Of a DNA stretch of 64,000 bases, positions 1 to 12,205 are shown piece after piece. Location: NCBI RefSeq assembly GCF_900963305.1, contig NC_042513.1, positions 27,457,087 through 27,521,086 of the forward strand. The letters run 5' to 3'. The position numbers were made by a program, and so were the translations under genes. This stretch comes from Echeneis naucrates (Eukaryota > Chordata > Actinopteri > Carangiformes > Echeneidae). The notes below the pieces were generated by a model. The model saw nothing but the letters and a program-made list of their open reading frames with translations, had not been told where the DNA came from and made no database searches. Each line of letters begins with the position of its first letter. Position 1 is the stretch's first letter.

Positions 1-358
1 GAAATGAACTGCTGCTCTGAGGAGAAATATACACCAAGTCAAATGCATTTATTTTCATGACAAACCCCAGTTTAAAGTTTTCTTACAGCACCAGGAACTT
101 TCACTTCAACATCAATGAATCTTCATCCAGTTTTAATATATTTCTGTTGAGCTCATTTAAAAATTATCTCTAATTTTTTCACCTTTCAGGTTTGTGTTGT
201 TTTGTAGATTTCAGATTGTATAACTTTGGCTTCCAGTCAACATCGTGAATGAAGAATGGTTATTATTATTATTGTGATGATGATGATGATTGTTGTTGTT
301 ACTTTTATTATTTTGGCGGTATGAAACAGTGGGACGGCTTTTATTTTTGAAACGTCTA

Positions 359-368
359 ACCGGAAGTG
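359..368 (+). promoter_or_regulatory. ETS/GABP-type site in gtf2a2 promoter
   Basis: The sequence ACCGGAAGTG lies about 120 bp upstream of the gtf2a2 start codon, in a CpG-richer stretch with no TATA box. ETS-family sites of this form are common in TATA-less housekeeping promoters. The match is seen directly; use by GABP is inferred. Confidence 0.4.
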
Positions 369-488
369 CCGGTAGCTCAGTGCAGTGGACGGAAGCGGTT
401 AGCTCTGTTAGCACCGATAGCGCGCTGTGAGTTAGTGGAATAGTTTTCTGTTGTTTTCTGTAGTTTCTGCTCCTCGGGCTGTTCCATC

Positions 489-2279
489 ATGGCCTACCAG
501 CTGTACAGGAACACCACTCTGGGAAACAGCCTGCAGGAGAGTCTGGACGAGCTCATCCAGGTGAGCTCTTCTCGGCCGGCAGGCTCGAAGCTAGCTCCGA
601 TTAGCACGCTGGTCGGTTAGCCGGTTAGCTCGCTGCGATCCACCTCTGAATTCTCACCTACAACCACATAAGAGCTGGAATATTTGACAAGTTTTCATTT
701 TTATAGGTCGTGTTGAAACGTTAAATTGGCATCAATTAAGTTTGGTCCTTCAGGTAGACAGTTTGGAGCCGAAGCTAATGTTTGCTAAAGAGGCTAACAT
801 GAATCTGATACTATTAAAAGTATCGCTGTTATGATGATTTATTTAATACTCGTCAGATGAAACTGTTGGAGGTAAAGTTCGGCAGACCCAGAATGAGAAC
901 CAGTCCAGAATCTGTAAAGGTCCCGGTCCAGACACTGTTTACCTGTAAATATGGATCATAGCTGAGTAGTTCAGATTTGACTGTTTATGGCCATGATCAC
1001 TGACAAACAACAACAGAGACAGAAGCAGCCAATCCCATCAGAGATCCAACTAACTGAAAGTTTCCCATCAGCAGTCAAACACGCACTGTGTGACTGGAGA
1101 CATCTTCCTGAAGCACGACTCACCAACAGGTTCATCCAACCTTTTGCTCCATGCTAACTCAAGAATGAAAGTCCTGAGTTAGCCCAAAACCATCCCACCA
1201 AAGATTCAGCGTTTACCACCCCCATCCCCCAGCCTGTGATATCAGGCTCACAAGATTTTACCCCCAACAGCGAAAACCTCCTTACAAGTCATTTTATATA
1301 TAAACCAATAACCAGAAACCACCGAGCAGCCCCAACAACTGCAACATTGGTGATGATCAGACTTATGAGTCCAACACAATACAGGATGTGCCCTCCTCTG
1401 TACACAAATCCAGCAAACACTGTCTAATGTGTTGATAGAGGTTGTGTTGTTTGGAGTGTGTGAAACATGCTGCAGTTGGACATTAGATTAAAAGCTGTGT
1501 GTGTTCAGACTCAGCAGATCACCCCTCAGCTGGCTCTTCAAGTCCTCCTCCAGTTCGACAAAGCCATCAACACAGCACTCGCCAACAGAGTCCGCAACAG
1601 AGTCAACTTCAGGGTGAGTTCCTCTGGCTGCATGAATCTGAATTAAGGTAAATGAACCCACATTAGGGCTCTTCTGTTTTTCATCAAAATAATTATAGAA
1701 TGAGTGAAGTTGAGCTGATCCTGCCTGATGACTTGGAGATGTTTTTAAAAATGAAAAACAGAAAAGACTGAGTGTGTTTCTAAAAGAGTTAAAAACTTCC
1801 AAGCTTCTTGGATCACTGAGTCTCAGGTTGCACGCTGTTGTTTGGACCTCCTGTGACCCGGCCATTGTGTTTGCGTCCTGCAGGGATCTCTGAACACCTA
1901 CAGATTCTGTGACAACGTGTGGACGTTTGTCCTGAACGACGTGGAGTTCAGGGAGGTCACTGACCTGGTGAAGGTGGACAAGGTCAAGATCGTCGCCTGC
2001 GATGGAAAGAGCGAGTCAACCCAGAACAAAAGTGATAAATGGTGAGTGTGACGCTCCACCTGTCAGACAGGAAGTGGACATCACTGTATTTTATGATGTC
2101 ATAAATCAATGTAATAACATCTTTTTTTAGGTATTATTAATTTTCTAATTTAGATTTTGTAGTATTTAATGTTTTCCCGTTTAGTTTACAGACTACATGT
2201 CCCACAATCCTCTGCTCTGTCCTTGCCCTCCCCCTCCATGTGTCCAGTCTTTTACTGTGGATTGTGTCTCTCTGCAGAC
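489..2279 (+). CDS. gtf2a2: Transcription initiation factor IIA gamma subunit (TFIIA small subunit)
   Basis: This encodes the small subunit of TFIIA, which pairs with the alpha/beta subunit and stabilises TBP on promoter DNA in the nucleus. Coding exons are 489-560, 1509-1613 and 1884-2041. They join in phase to a protein of about 111 residues, against 109 in human. It opens [19 protein letters not shown] and continues through [18 protein letters not shown] and [18 protein letters not shown], near-identical to vertebrate TFIIA gamma over its whole length. Exon 3 ends AAA-TG followed by a good donor (GTGAGT). Splicing to the acceptor before 2278 makes the stop TGA across the junction. If that intron is retained, the protein gains one Trp and stops at 2045. 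Poly(A) signal AATAAA lies at 2534-2539. The C-terminal tail after VKIVACDGK diverges, as is usual in this family. Identity is secure. Confidence 0.96.
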
Positions 2280-2395
2280 TCCGGCCCCATCGCTGCAGAG
2301 CGACAACTCTGTGTCGCTGTGGGCAGAGCCACAGACGGACCTGGACTGTACATATAATTTATTACAGCAGAGTCACAGCTGAGGAGTGTGAGTGT

Positions 2396-2432
2396 GTGTG
2401 TGTATGCATGTGTGTGTGTGTGTGTGTGTGTG
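2396..2432 (+). repeat. TG microsatellite in gtf2a2 3' UTR
   Basis: A run of TG dinucleotides with a few interruptions lies inside the inferred gtf2a2 3' untranslated exon. Confidence 0.8.
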
Positions 2433-2533
2433 TCAGAGTGGACCAGTCACTGTACCTGCATCAGTTTGTTTTTATTATCAGTTTACAGGAGTTTGTTTTC
2501 AGTTTGCTGTTATGATTGAGCTGAATCATCTTT

Positions 2534-2539
2534 AATAAA
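2534..2539 (+). terminator. Poly(A) signal of gtf2a2
   Basis: AATAAA lies about 260 bp after the start of the inferred last, untranslated exon (2278) and downstream of a TG microsatellite. Position and orientation fit the 3' end of gtf2a2. Confidence 0.65.
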
Positions 2540-2559
2540 AACTTTATTTAAAACACAGG

Positions 2560-4150
2560 CTGCGTTTAGGAGTTACTGCCCTTTGACTGGTTTGTCAGGT
2601 CTAACCCAAACCAACAGAAAATGATTCTTGATCATTAATTTATCATTGAAGCTTCACATTTATTAATTTCAGCTTCTCAGCTGTTAGTTACATTTTTGGC
2701 TTCAGGTAACTGTGCTGAGTATCTTTCTAATATTTCCTGTGACAAAGCTCCAGCTGGTGAGTTTCAACATCCACCATTCTACATATCTCTCCCATCACTC
2801 TGACGTATGTCCTGTGCTTGGTTAGTGCTTTTACTTTGAAGAATCACTCCACTTCCTTTTCCTGTCGACCAATCTGCTGTTTCTGCCAAATCAGAAAAGA
2901 AGCAATTAATACCAATTTCAATTTCAAACTTTGTTGACAAACCAGAAACGTTTGCGCTGTTCGTTGGCGCTTGTTCAGGTTCAGATCATTCAGAGTCAAA
3001 TCTTCATCTTCTCCAGTTTATTGTATCATCAGGATTTCACATAGTGTAGAAAAGAGTGCATCTTAAAAAGGGCACGATTACATAATAAACATTAACGTCT
3101 GTCTCATTAACAAACAGGACAGAGACTATAAATACACAACTTCATCTCTGTTTACAGCAAATTCACTTGTTTCCGCAGCAGCTTTAATAAAAACGCTTCA
3201 GAAGGCCGTGTGAATCTGTATATATTCGGTAGAAAAAGTAGACTTTTTCAAATATAAAGGTTTGGGTGTGACTTTTGTACTCTGATCAATACTGCATGTG
3301 GTTTCCTCAGAAGAAAAATGGCTTCTGTTTCCAAATAAACGTCTGCAGTGGAGAAGTATTTACAGCTGATGAGATAAAACAGGACGGAGCTCAGAGGTCA
3401 ACACTGACCCCTAAAATTTTCTCCCCTGATCTATCAGCTCAGACTGTACTGAATCTATGGGATAATGTCCCTCCTCCTCCCTTATATTGAAGTCTATGGG
3501 AAAATGTTCCTCCTCAGTAAAGGTTTTCCTGATGAGTTTATATTCTCAGTCTCTTGTTTACAGTCTTCAATGCAACATTTTTTAAATTATGCTCTGTTTT
3601 GAGTTAAAGGTGATTTTTATCTTTTCAGTTGTTTTTTTGTTTTTTGTTTTGATGGCAACAACAAACTTCTGCTGACTCACATTAAAAAAAACAAACAAAA
3701 ACGTTTGGTCAAAGATGAAGCCACAGCGGTGAAGATTGTCCTGACCCTTCAATATCTGTTACATATTAAACATGGCAGCTTTGTTAGTTCCAAAAAGATT
3801 TGAGACAACACAACTTCCTGAAGGAATATACACAACGTGACCACACTGGGTCTTGCCAGCACCAGAGCTACAGGACCAAGGAAATCGTTTTAATTTGGCA
3901 CCGTCGCCGAAACCAGTTAACGAGAACTGAACCTGAGGATCAGGCTGAACTGATCCTGAATCTTACATTCTTGTTACAAGAACTAACAGGAACAGCAACA
4001 AAAGTAATTTTCTGCTTTACTTTAGTTTTTTGACAGAAGCTCCAGGACGATCGGTTTGAAGCTAGTTCTTCTGTTAGCATTAGCATTAGCATAAGTGTTT
4101 CTCAGGTCCAGAGGGAAATATTTACAGATTTTTGATTCTACAAAGGAAGA
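2560..4150. other. Intergenic, no gene seen
   Basis: The stretch is AT-rich unique-looking sequence with short unsupported open frames only. At 3430-3535 it carries two copies, in opposite orientation, of a short dispersed motif (fragments around GGGACATTTTCCCATAGAC) that recurs elsewhere in the window. Confidence 0.5.
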
Positions 4151-4154
4151 GATT

Positions 4155-4322
4155 TATACACTGATCAACCATAACAGCCATGTGAACATCTGTGGGCCAA
4201 CAAGTCCAGATCAATGGAGGCTTCACCTCACAAATTCCAGGACTTAAAGGATCTACTGCTAAGATCGTAGACCAGATCTCACAGCTCAGCTCAAGAGGTC
4301 TACAGGAGTCCAGGACAGATAT
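4155..4322 (+). mobile_element. Tc1/mariner-like DNA transposon remnant
   Basis: The copy begins with TACACTGATCAACCATAACA, close to the terminal repeat of a common teleost Tc1-like family. It then passes directly into sequence resembling the transposase 3' end: CATCTGTGGG, CAAGTCCAGATCAATGGAGG, GGACTTAAAGGATCT and AGAGGTCTACAGGAGTCC. The two parts are joined without the middle of the element, so it is an internally deleted, old copy. The family match is from memory of the consensus. Confidence 0.6.
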
Positions 4323-4996
4323 TGATCTGGGGACCGACTGGTGTGGATCACCAGAGTCGGTCCTGAAAGTGGTCTTAGAGGAGTATCGAGTCCTCCCAGA
4401 ACTGGAGAGTGGATTGACCCTGGGACATCACCCCAATTCATCTTTGGCTTTGTGAACAGTGAGGTAGCAGGGGAGGCAAAACTGGGGGGCGCCGACGGTT
4501 GGAAAATGTTTGTGATTTACTGAAAAGGTGAAGACTGGACGAAGTCTGTTCTGTACAAAATGTTGACTAATGAGCCTGAGAAGCAGCTACAGAGCTCCGG
4601 CTGCTGTCTGCATCTTGTGGGACATTATGGCCCCCATTAATCCAGCCATCAGCTGAGACACGCTAATGCTAACCAGACCCAAAAGTTAATTTCAGGCAGC
4701 AGGTCAGTGTTTGCACTGACGCAGGCTGGTTTTTCTAAGACAACCTGAAGAGGTGACAGGTCAAAGGTCAAATTGTAGCTGCCCTGAAATCATGTAATCA
4801 AAAAAGCACCAACATGACACAGGGTGTGTGAGATGACAACGGTTACAAAGACACATTAAAACGTAAAAAAAAAAGATGCTTCTAGAAAATGCAGCATGTA
4901 TATAAAAGTAACAGGAAAATCATTTCTGGTTTCAGAGATATGAAAGTATAAAACATCAGCTCCGCGCTAACAATCCTACTGCCACTTCCTGTTTGC

Positions 4997-7900
4997 TCAG
5001 TCCAGGAAGCGTTGGCAGGCTTTCTTCCAGCGGCAGGCCGTGCACCACTGGTCTCTGTGTTCGATGCCGTAAACTTTACGACATTTCTTGGCTTCGCCAC
5101 GAATCCTCCTGACGGACAAACGAATAGAGAAAGAGCAGTCGTATTAATGGAGTCACTGTGGGTGATTGGAGCTCTACATGGCGGAGAGGCCACGCTGGAC
5201 AGATGTTGATGAGAAAAGGCTGATGTTTGACTGCCAATGCTAATGTTAGCACCTCTGTCAGTGACACAGTAGCCCCGCCCACTAACACTTGGTCTATTTT
5301 CCTCTAGATAGGACCATCATTTAAAGACTTAGAAACTAATGTCAATATAATCCTCTACTTCTTTTTCTGACATGACGTCTGTTTAACGAGGATTATTATT
5401 TTAATTACACTGTCAGCTCTTTAATAAACAGGAATACAATGAACTTAACATCATGACGCCATGGTTCTGTGTGTGTGTGTTAGTACCGACCTGCAGGGGG
5501 AGCTCGGGTGCTGCAGCCACTGCTCTCCTACACTGACTGAACGAACCCGGAACGACAAACCCTGAGGACACAGAGGAGTCGGTCAGTGTGTGTAATATCA
5601 CACGCAACAGCTTGTTGTGTGTTTGAATAACTGTTTGTGTCTGCACAGTCCCTGCTGTTGTGTTCATGTTGTGCTGCAGAGTCGGCCTGCAGGAGGCAGC
5701 ACTGAGGATGACCGAGGGAAAGTTTGACTGCAGATGACGAGGGGATTTTCCTGCAGCAGCAAAACCACCAGGGAGGAGCTAATACACACACACACACACA
5801 CTATCACACTCTCCACCCCCCCCTCCACTGTCAAACCAGTTTTAACAGGCTGCTCTGGAGGAAATAAACAATAGACTGCTGTACAAGAATCTGTGTGTGT
5901 GTGTGTGTGTGTGTATTTGGCTGGAAGGGGATGCTACTGTGAAGTTTCAGTTCTGCAGACTTTTCTGGACTTTTGTGTTGTTGTGTTATTAATTACTGAG
6001 TAGTTAAACTTTAAACTTAAATAACAACAAGTCTGGGGGAAATGAAGCTGCTGACGTCCTATTGGTTGGTGTTTTGATGATGTCACACTCTGGGCTTTTG
6101 GTTTAAATAGACGCCTGAAGGCCTCGTCATCGGCTCACCGATTAAATGAGCGTTTTTCTTCTTCTGTGGTTCTGAATGACCAACCATCCTCCACCTTAAC
6201 CTGCCAACAACCCTCCGATCCGACAAACAGATGAACCACAACTTCGTTACCATGGTTACAACAGTACAGTTTATCTACCCTCCTCGCTGTAGTTACCATA
6301 GTAACAGGCTTGTCATGATTCAGTTCAGGAAAAGATCTCTGTTGTCATGGTTGCGACAACAAATAGTCACCGTAGATAATAACAACATCACTCTCTGAGG
6401 TTCAGGTTCGAACCGGACCCCCGTGTAAAACGCCTCAGCTCTGCTCCCTGCAGAGACCTGAACCACAGTCTTACCTGTCTGTGGCAGTTGGTGGGCGGGG
6501 CTGTCCAGGTGGAAACAGGAACTGCTGCTGAGATCACATGACTGGGGGGCAGCGCCTAAAAAAACCCACCACAGATTTATTGACATATTCAGCTGAGACA
6601 AGTTCAAGTTAATACATTAGAAAGTGAAACAAAGGAGAGTTATTATTGAATTGCATTTATCATTAATTAACAATAATATGGTTTGTTTCTTTGAGTCGGT
6701 CCATTTAGATGTTTTGTTACGTTTAAATTTTACCATCTCAAAGTTCAAATCTGCCAAAACTCATCAGCTCCAATGAAAAGAGGGTTTAGAAGCCCCGCCT
6801 TACCTGGTAGGAGTGCTCTGATTGGACCTGCTGGAAGCTGCCAGAGGAAGGGGCGGAGCGACTGAGAACGCCACAGGTTGGAGATGGGGTAGATGGGGGA
6901 GACAGAGGAGGGGGGCTAGGAGATGTGGAGGAGGGGGCGGGGCCACAGTGGAGGGAATGTGGAGGCGACAGACGCTGCTGCTGCTGATGATGATGATCTC
7001 TCTGGATGACCTCAGTGTAGTAAAAATCCTCCTCACTGCGAGAACAACGCTCATGTTCACCACCACGGCTGGGGGGTGGGGGCAAAGGTCAAAGGTCAGA
7101 TCATAATTTGAACGGTAAGAAAATGTACACGTGTTTGATAAACATCAGAAACAACAACAAAATCAAACAATTTAATCAAAACGTTTTATGACGTCAGAAT
7201 ATTGGGTGTTTATGGTGTAATGATGAATTTTGATTTTAAGGGAATTCAATTAGTTCCTTTATTGAAACTGCAGCCTGGTTATTTCTTTACTTTGATTTAA
7301 GATAAAAATCCAAATCATCAAAATAATAATATGTCTCATGTTTGTTACTTATTGTTCCTTCATCTTTTTCAAAGAAATGAGCTTTCGTATTATGACGCCA
7401 TCGCCGTTGTGCATCAGGTGAGTCATACCACAGGTGTGTCGTCCTGATGTGCCGTTTGATTCCCACCACTGTCGTCAGCACCTTCCCGCAGGTGGGCCAC
7501 AGACACCTGTACGCCACCTTCACCGAGTTCTGTGGGAGGAAACAGGCTGTCATTGCTCGCCGCTGTCATTGTCTCATGTGATGTCAGTGATGACATCAAC
7601 TTGAGCTCACCCTGCGTTTCCGTGGCGCAGGCTCATCAAACAGCACCTGCTCCAGCTCCATGTCCAGGCCTTCGTCGGAGGGCGTGGTCGGGCTGGTGTC
7701 GCCCTCTGTGATTGGTGGAGAGGGGACTGGGCTTCCATTGGCATGGCCAACACTCCAGTAGCCGCTGCTGCAGCTGTCTGAAAGGTCGCCACCGCCGCCG
7801 CCACTGCCGCTTCCACAGTCCATCGGGGAAGCTGACGCACAAAAATACACTTTTATTCGCATTCAACAGTCTCCTGTTGTTGTTGATGTTGGTTGCTGGT

Positions 7901-8513
7901 TTTTTTGTGTACCTGTTGTGTCTGGCTGTGCAGCGCTGTGCAGCAGGGGGCTGCAGGACAAACTGCTGAGCACCATCGCCGCCATCAGCTCATCCATGTC
8001 TACTTCCTGTGGACACCTCTGGCTGCAGGACGACAGGAGACAGTCAGCTGACAGACACTCTGTTCATGGTTCAATATGAAGAGACAGAGACGAGGAGACG
8101 CCTGACCTCCTGGGGACGTCGATGCAGGAGGAGACGGATCTGGACTGTGGCACTGAGGACGAGGAGGACGAGGAGGACAAGGAGGGATGTGATGAAGACC
8201 AGGCAGAGAGATCCGCCTGCAGGAAGTCCAGCTGATCTGGACCGGCTTCACCGCCACGCTGAAAATACACCTGACAGACACAGCAGGTTCAGACCGACGG
8301 ATTGAGACACTAACGGGACACAGAGGCCCAAACGTCGCCACTCACCTTCAGTCCGAGGTGACCTTTAACCCCGCTCGTGGGCTGTTCTCCTGCTAGGGTT
8401 GCCGCGGTGGTGCCGGTATCTTGGTTTGTGGTCGGTGCTCCGGGCGGCGGGCAGGTGGGGCTCACCAAGGCGCCAAGCGGAGAGCGTTTCCCCAGCCGAG
8501 ACCTGGGTAACAT
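4997..8513 (-). CDS. znf395: ZNF395/SLC2A4RG/ZNF704-family zinc finger transcription factor
   Basis: Nine coding exons on the minus strand (8346-8513, 8107-8270, 7913-8022, 7611-7831, 7429-7529, 6804-7068, 6475-6555, 5491-5561, 4997-5108) join in phase to 430 residues. The N terminus [12 protein letters not shown] matches ZNF395. [19 protein letters not shown] lies near residue 120. [11 protein letters not shown] precedes a single C2H2 finger with Cys230, Cys235, His248 and His253. EEDFYYTEV follows. The C terminus [19 protein letters not shown] is the family's second Cys-rich DNA-binding block. Known members are nuclear factors that bind GC-rich elements of the huntingtin and GLUT4 genes. 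The ATG lies two bases after a pyrimidine-rich acceptor, so an upstream untranslated exon is likely. The C-terminal block is closest to ZNF395, but the adaptor-gene neighbour also recalls SLC2A4RG. Family is certain; the exact paralogue is not. Confidence 0.85.
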
Positions 8514-8688
8514 GACTGACAGGAGAGACAGAGGTCACATGTCACCGCTCTGACTCCGCCCCCTGACATGACACAGTCAGACCTGGTCCAGAGATGGTCC
8601 TGGTCTCAGTCATGTGACCAGACTGAGCTTCATCTCATGAGCAGCAAATGAGCTGAGTCTAGTTTAATGTAGCCCACCCCCTCACCCC

Positions 8689-8690
<2 letters not shown>

Positions 8691-8739
<49 letters not shown>
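8691..8739 (+). repeat. CA microsatellite
   Basis: About 24 uninterrupted CA units, upstream of the znf395-like coding start. Confidence 0.95.
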
Positions 8740-8742
<3 letters not shown>

Positions 8743-9073
8743 TTTTGGCTGCTGGGAAAACTGAAGCTCTGTGACTCACAGCAGTGTCATTTACAGTCAG
8801 GATATTGTGTGTGTGTGAGAATTAGGTGGACCAGATGGGTTCGTCGTTAAAAGGTTAGGGAGTTTCTGTGGATAACAGTTATAACACATCTATTACACAT
8901 GCTAACTGTGTTACCATGGTAACATGATGACACATGACACCCCCCCCCTTTACCGTTAATCGGTGAATCACAAACTGAACCAGTTTCTCTCGGCTGAGAA
9001 ACAGATACAAGTACCAGACCAGACCACTACAGAGACTTTGATAACTTCATTTTTCCTCCCACATTTATCTAAT

Positions 9074-9823
9074 AACCCTAACCCTGATCCTGACCCTGGT
9101 CCTGGTCCTGGTCCTGGTCCTGATCCTGGTCCTGATCCTAACCCTGATCCTGATCCTGATCCTGACCCTGACCCTGACCCTGACCCTGACCCTGATCCTG
9201 ATCCTGACCCTGATCCTGACCCTGGTCCTGATCCTGATCCTGACCCTGACCCTGATCCTGATCCTGACCCTGATCCTGACCCTGACCCTGACCCTGACCC
9301 TGACCCTAACCCTGATCCTAACCCTGATCCTGATCCTGGTCCTGGTCCTGGTCCTGGTCCTGGTCCTGATCCTGACCCTGACCCTGGTCCTGATCCTAAC
9401 CCTGATCCTAACCCTGACCCTGATCCTGACCCTGATCCTGACCCTGACCCTGGTCCTGATCCTAACCCTGATCCTGATCCTGATCCTGATCCTGACCCTG
9501 GTCCTGACCCTGGTCCTGATCCTGATCCTGACCCTGACCCTGACCCTGGTCCTGATCCTAATCCTGATCCTGGTCCTGATCCTGATCCTGATCCTGATCC
9601 TGATCCTGACCCTGACCCTGACCCTGATCCTGATCCTGACGTTGATCCTGATCCTGGTCCTGGTCCTGGTCCTGGTCCTGATCCTGACCCTGATCCTGAC
9701 CCTGATCCTGACCCTGACCCTGGTCCTGACCCTGACGCTGATCCTGATCCTGGTCCTGGTCCTGATCCTGATCCTGATCCTGACCCTGATCCTGACCCTG
9801 ATTCTGATCTTGGCCCTGATCCT
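9074..9823 (+). repeat. Hexamer minisatellite (CCTGAY)n, array 1
   Basis: About 125 hexamers, mostly CCTGAT and CCTGAC with CCTGGT and CCTAAC variants. There are no stops in one + frame, giving a Pro-Asp/Gly-rich open frame that is a product of the repeat and not a gene. The CCTAAC variant is a rotation of the vertebrate telomere unit. The reverse complement of this unit makes up array 2. Confidence 0.97.
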
Positions 9824-10720
9824 TTACATTTACAGGTAACTGATTAAATGCCTTCACTTTTACTTTGGTAGGATCCTGGGTCCCCAGTGAGACCAGGACC
9901 AGAACCAGGACCAGGACCGAAGCTGCTCCTCAGTTGTCTGACCCAAAGTAAGAAGTTAATGACGTCCAGCTTCCTCAGCTCGTTATGATACGTGCAGCAC
10001 AAATAACCCCAGAAACTGGACCTGGTAATGATTCTGATCCTGCTGATGAGGTTTTTAAAAAAATTTAATTCACCCGAACAGAACAGACACACACTCTACA
10101 CTGACACACCCCCTTCCGTGTCTGCAGCTCTGAGCTCTGAGCCAATCAGATTCCTTCACACCCTCCAAAATAAGAGTCCTCAATGAACAACAAAAGCTTC
10201 ACCTGAACCTGGACTCTGGGTCAAAAACTGATCCAGCTCCTGAACTTCAGTCCACAAACTCCCCAGAGACTGTTCACTTCATCTGAACAACAGCAACAGC
10301 ACATCTACAACAACTCAGCAACACAACGTTCAGAGGAAAGCAGTAAATCAAACGCTGATCTGATGTTGTTGGTTGTGACCTGTCGTTTGTGTGAAAATGA
10401 AGCTTCTAGTGCAAAACAGCATTAAAGAACACAGATGAACACAAAACACAAACAGACAGCAAGAAACAGCCAGAGACACACAATCCATGTCAAAATGTCA
10501 CATACCTGCAGAGCCACAACAACACAAACAACACAAACAGCAGTAGGTCCAGTCTGAGTCTGCTCTTCAATGGGACTGGGTGTGTGTCTCTGTGAGTGTG
10601 TGTGTGTGTGTCTGCAGCTCCAGCATCAGGCAGGGAGGGAGGGGCCTAACGCAGAACCCGGATCCGACCAGAACCCGGACTGGATCAGAGCCGATCCTCT
10701 CAGCACTCAGGACTGCAGAA
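9824..10720. other. Spacer between the two hexamer arrays
   Basis: This stretch is non-repetitive and has no gene I can support. It contains several CA-rich runs and a short TG run near 10585, and it separates two arrays whose units are reverse complements of each other. Confidence 0.5.
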
Positions 10721-12205
10721 GGATCAACATCAGAATCAGGATCAGGGTCAGGATCAGGATCAGGGTTAGGATCAGGATCAGGATCAGGATCAGGGTCAGG
10801 ATCAGGATCAGGATCAACATCAGAATCAGGATCAGGATCGGGGTCAGGGTCAGGATCAGGATCAGGTTCAGGGTCAGGGTCAGGGTCAGGACCAGGACCA
10901 GGATCAGGATCAACATCAGAATCAGGATCAGGATCAGGATCAGGGTCAGATCAGGATCAGGGTTCGGGGTCAGGACCAGGATCAGGACCAGGATCAGGAT
11001 CAGGATCAGGGTCAGGGTCAGGATCAGGATCAACATCAGAATCAGGATCAGGATCGGGGTCAGGGTCAGGATCAGGATCAGGTTCAGGGTCAGGGTCAGG
11101 ACCAGGACCAGGATCAGGATCAACATCAGAATCAGGATAAGGATCAGGATCAGGATCAGGGTCAGATCAGGATCAGGTTCAGGGTTCAGGGTCAGGACCA
11201 CGATCAGGGTCAGGGTCAGGACCAGAATCAGGATCAGGGTCAGATCAGGATCAGGGTTCGGGGTCAGGACCAGGATCAGGGTCGGGGTCAGGACCAGAAT
11301 CAGGATCAGGGTCAGGATCAGGATCAGGGTCAGGGTCAGGACCAGAATCAGGGTCAGAGTCAGGATCAGAACCAGGACCAGGATCAGGGTCGGGGTCAGG
11401 ACCAGGGTTAGGATCAGGATCAGGATCAGGGTCAGGATCAGGATCAGGATCAACATCAGAATCAGGATCAGGGTCAGGATCAGGATCAGGGTTAGGATCA
11501 GGATCAGGATCAGGATCAGGATCAGGGTCAGGATCAGGATCAGGATCAACATCAGAATCAGGATCAGGATCGGGGTCAGGGTCAGGATCAGGATCAGGTT
11601 CAGGGTCAGGGTCAGGGTCAGGACCAGGACCAGGATCAGGATCAACATCAGAATCAGGATCAGGATCAGGATCAGGGTCAGATCAGGATCAGGGTTCGGG
11701 GTCAGGACCAGGATCAGGGTTAGGATCAGGATCAGGATCAGGGTCAACATCAGAATCAGGATCAGGATCGGGATCAGGGTTAGGATCAGGATCAGGATCA
11801 GGGTCAACATCAGAATCAGGATAAGGATCAGGATCAGGATCAGGGTTCAGGGTCAGGACCACGATCAGGGTCAGGGTCAGGACCAGAATCAGGATCAGGG
11901 TCAGATCAGGATCAGGGTTCGGGGTCAGGACCAGGATCAGGGTCGGGGTCAGGACCAGAATCAGGATCAGGGTCAGGGTCAGGATCAGGATCAGGGTCAG
12001 GGTCAGGGTCAGGACCAGAATCAGGGTCAGAGTCAGGATCAGAACCAGGACCAGGATCAGGGTCGGGGTCAGGACCAGAATCAGGATCAGGGTCAGGATC
12101 AGGATCAGGGTCAGGGTCAGGGTCAGGACCAGAATCAGGGTCAGGGTCAGGATCAGGATCAACATCAGAATCAGGATCAGGATCAGGATCGGGGTCAGGG
12201 TCAGT
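10721..12205 (+). repeat. Hexamer minisatellite (GGATCA/GGGTCA)n, array 2
   Basis: About 247 hexamers of GGATCA and GGGTCA, the reverse complement of array 1. Variants GGTTCA, GGACCA, GAATCA and AACATCAGAATCAGG recur in longer blocks, so there is higher-order structure. A block around 11138-11310 reappears near 11820-11975 at an offset of about 661 bp. Long open frames in several frames (Arg-Ile, Leu-Ile or Gly-Ser rich) are repeat artefacts. Confidence 0.97.

Noticed and set aside
7596-7862. Free-standing small protein starting MRIKVYF
   Set aside because: The real exon begins at the acceptor after 7832. The upstream codons are intron sequence of the zinc-finger gene.
8963-9847. 294-codon Pro-Asp repeat open frame
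   Set aside because: It is simply the (CCTGAY)n array read in one frame. No unique domain, splice sites or start context.
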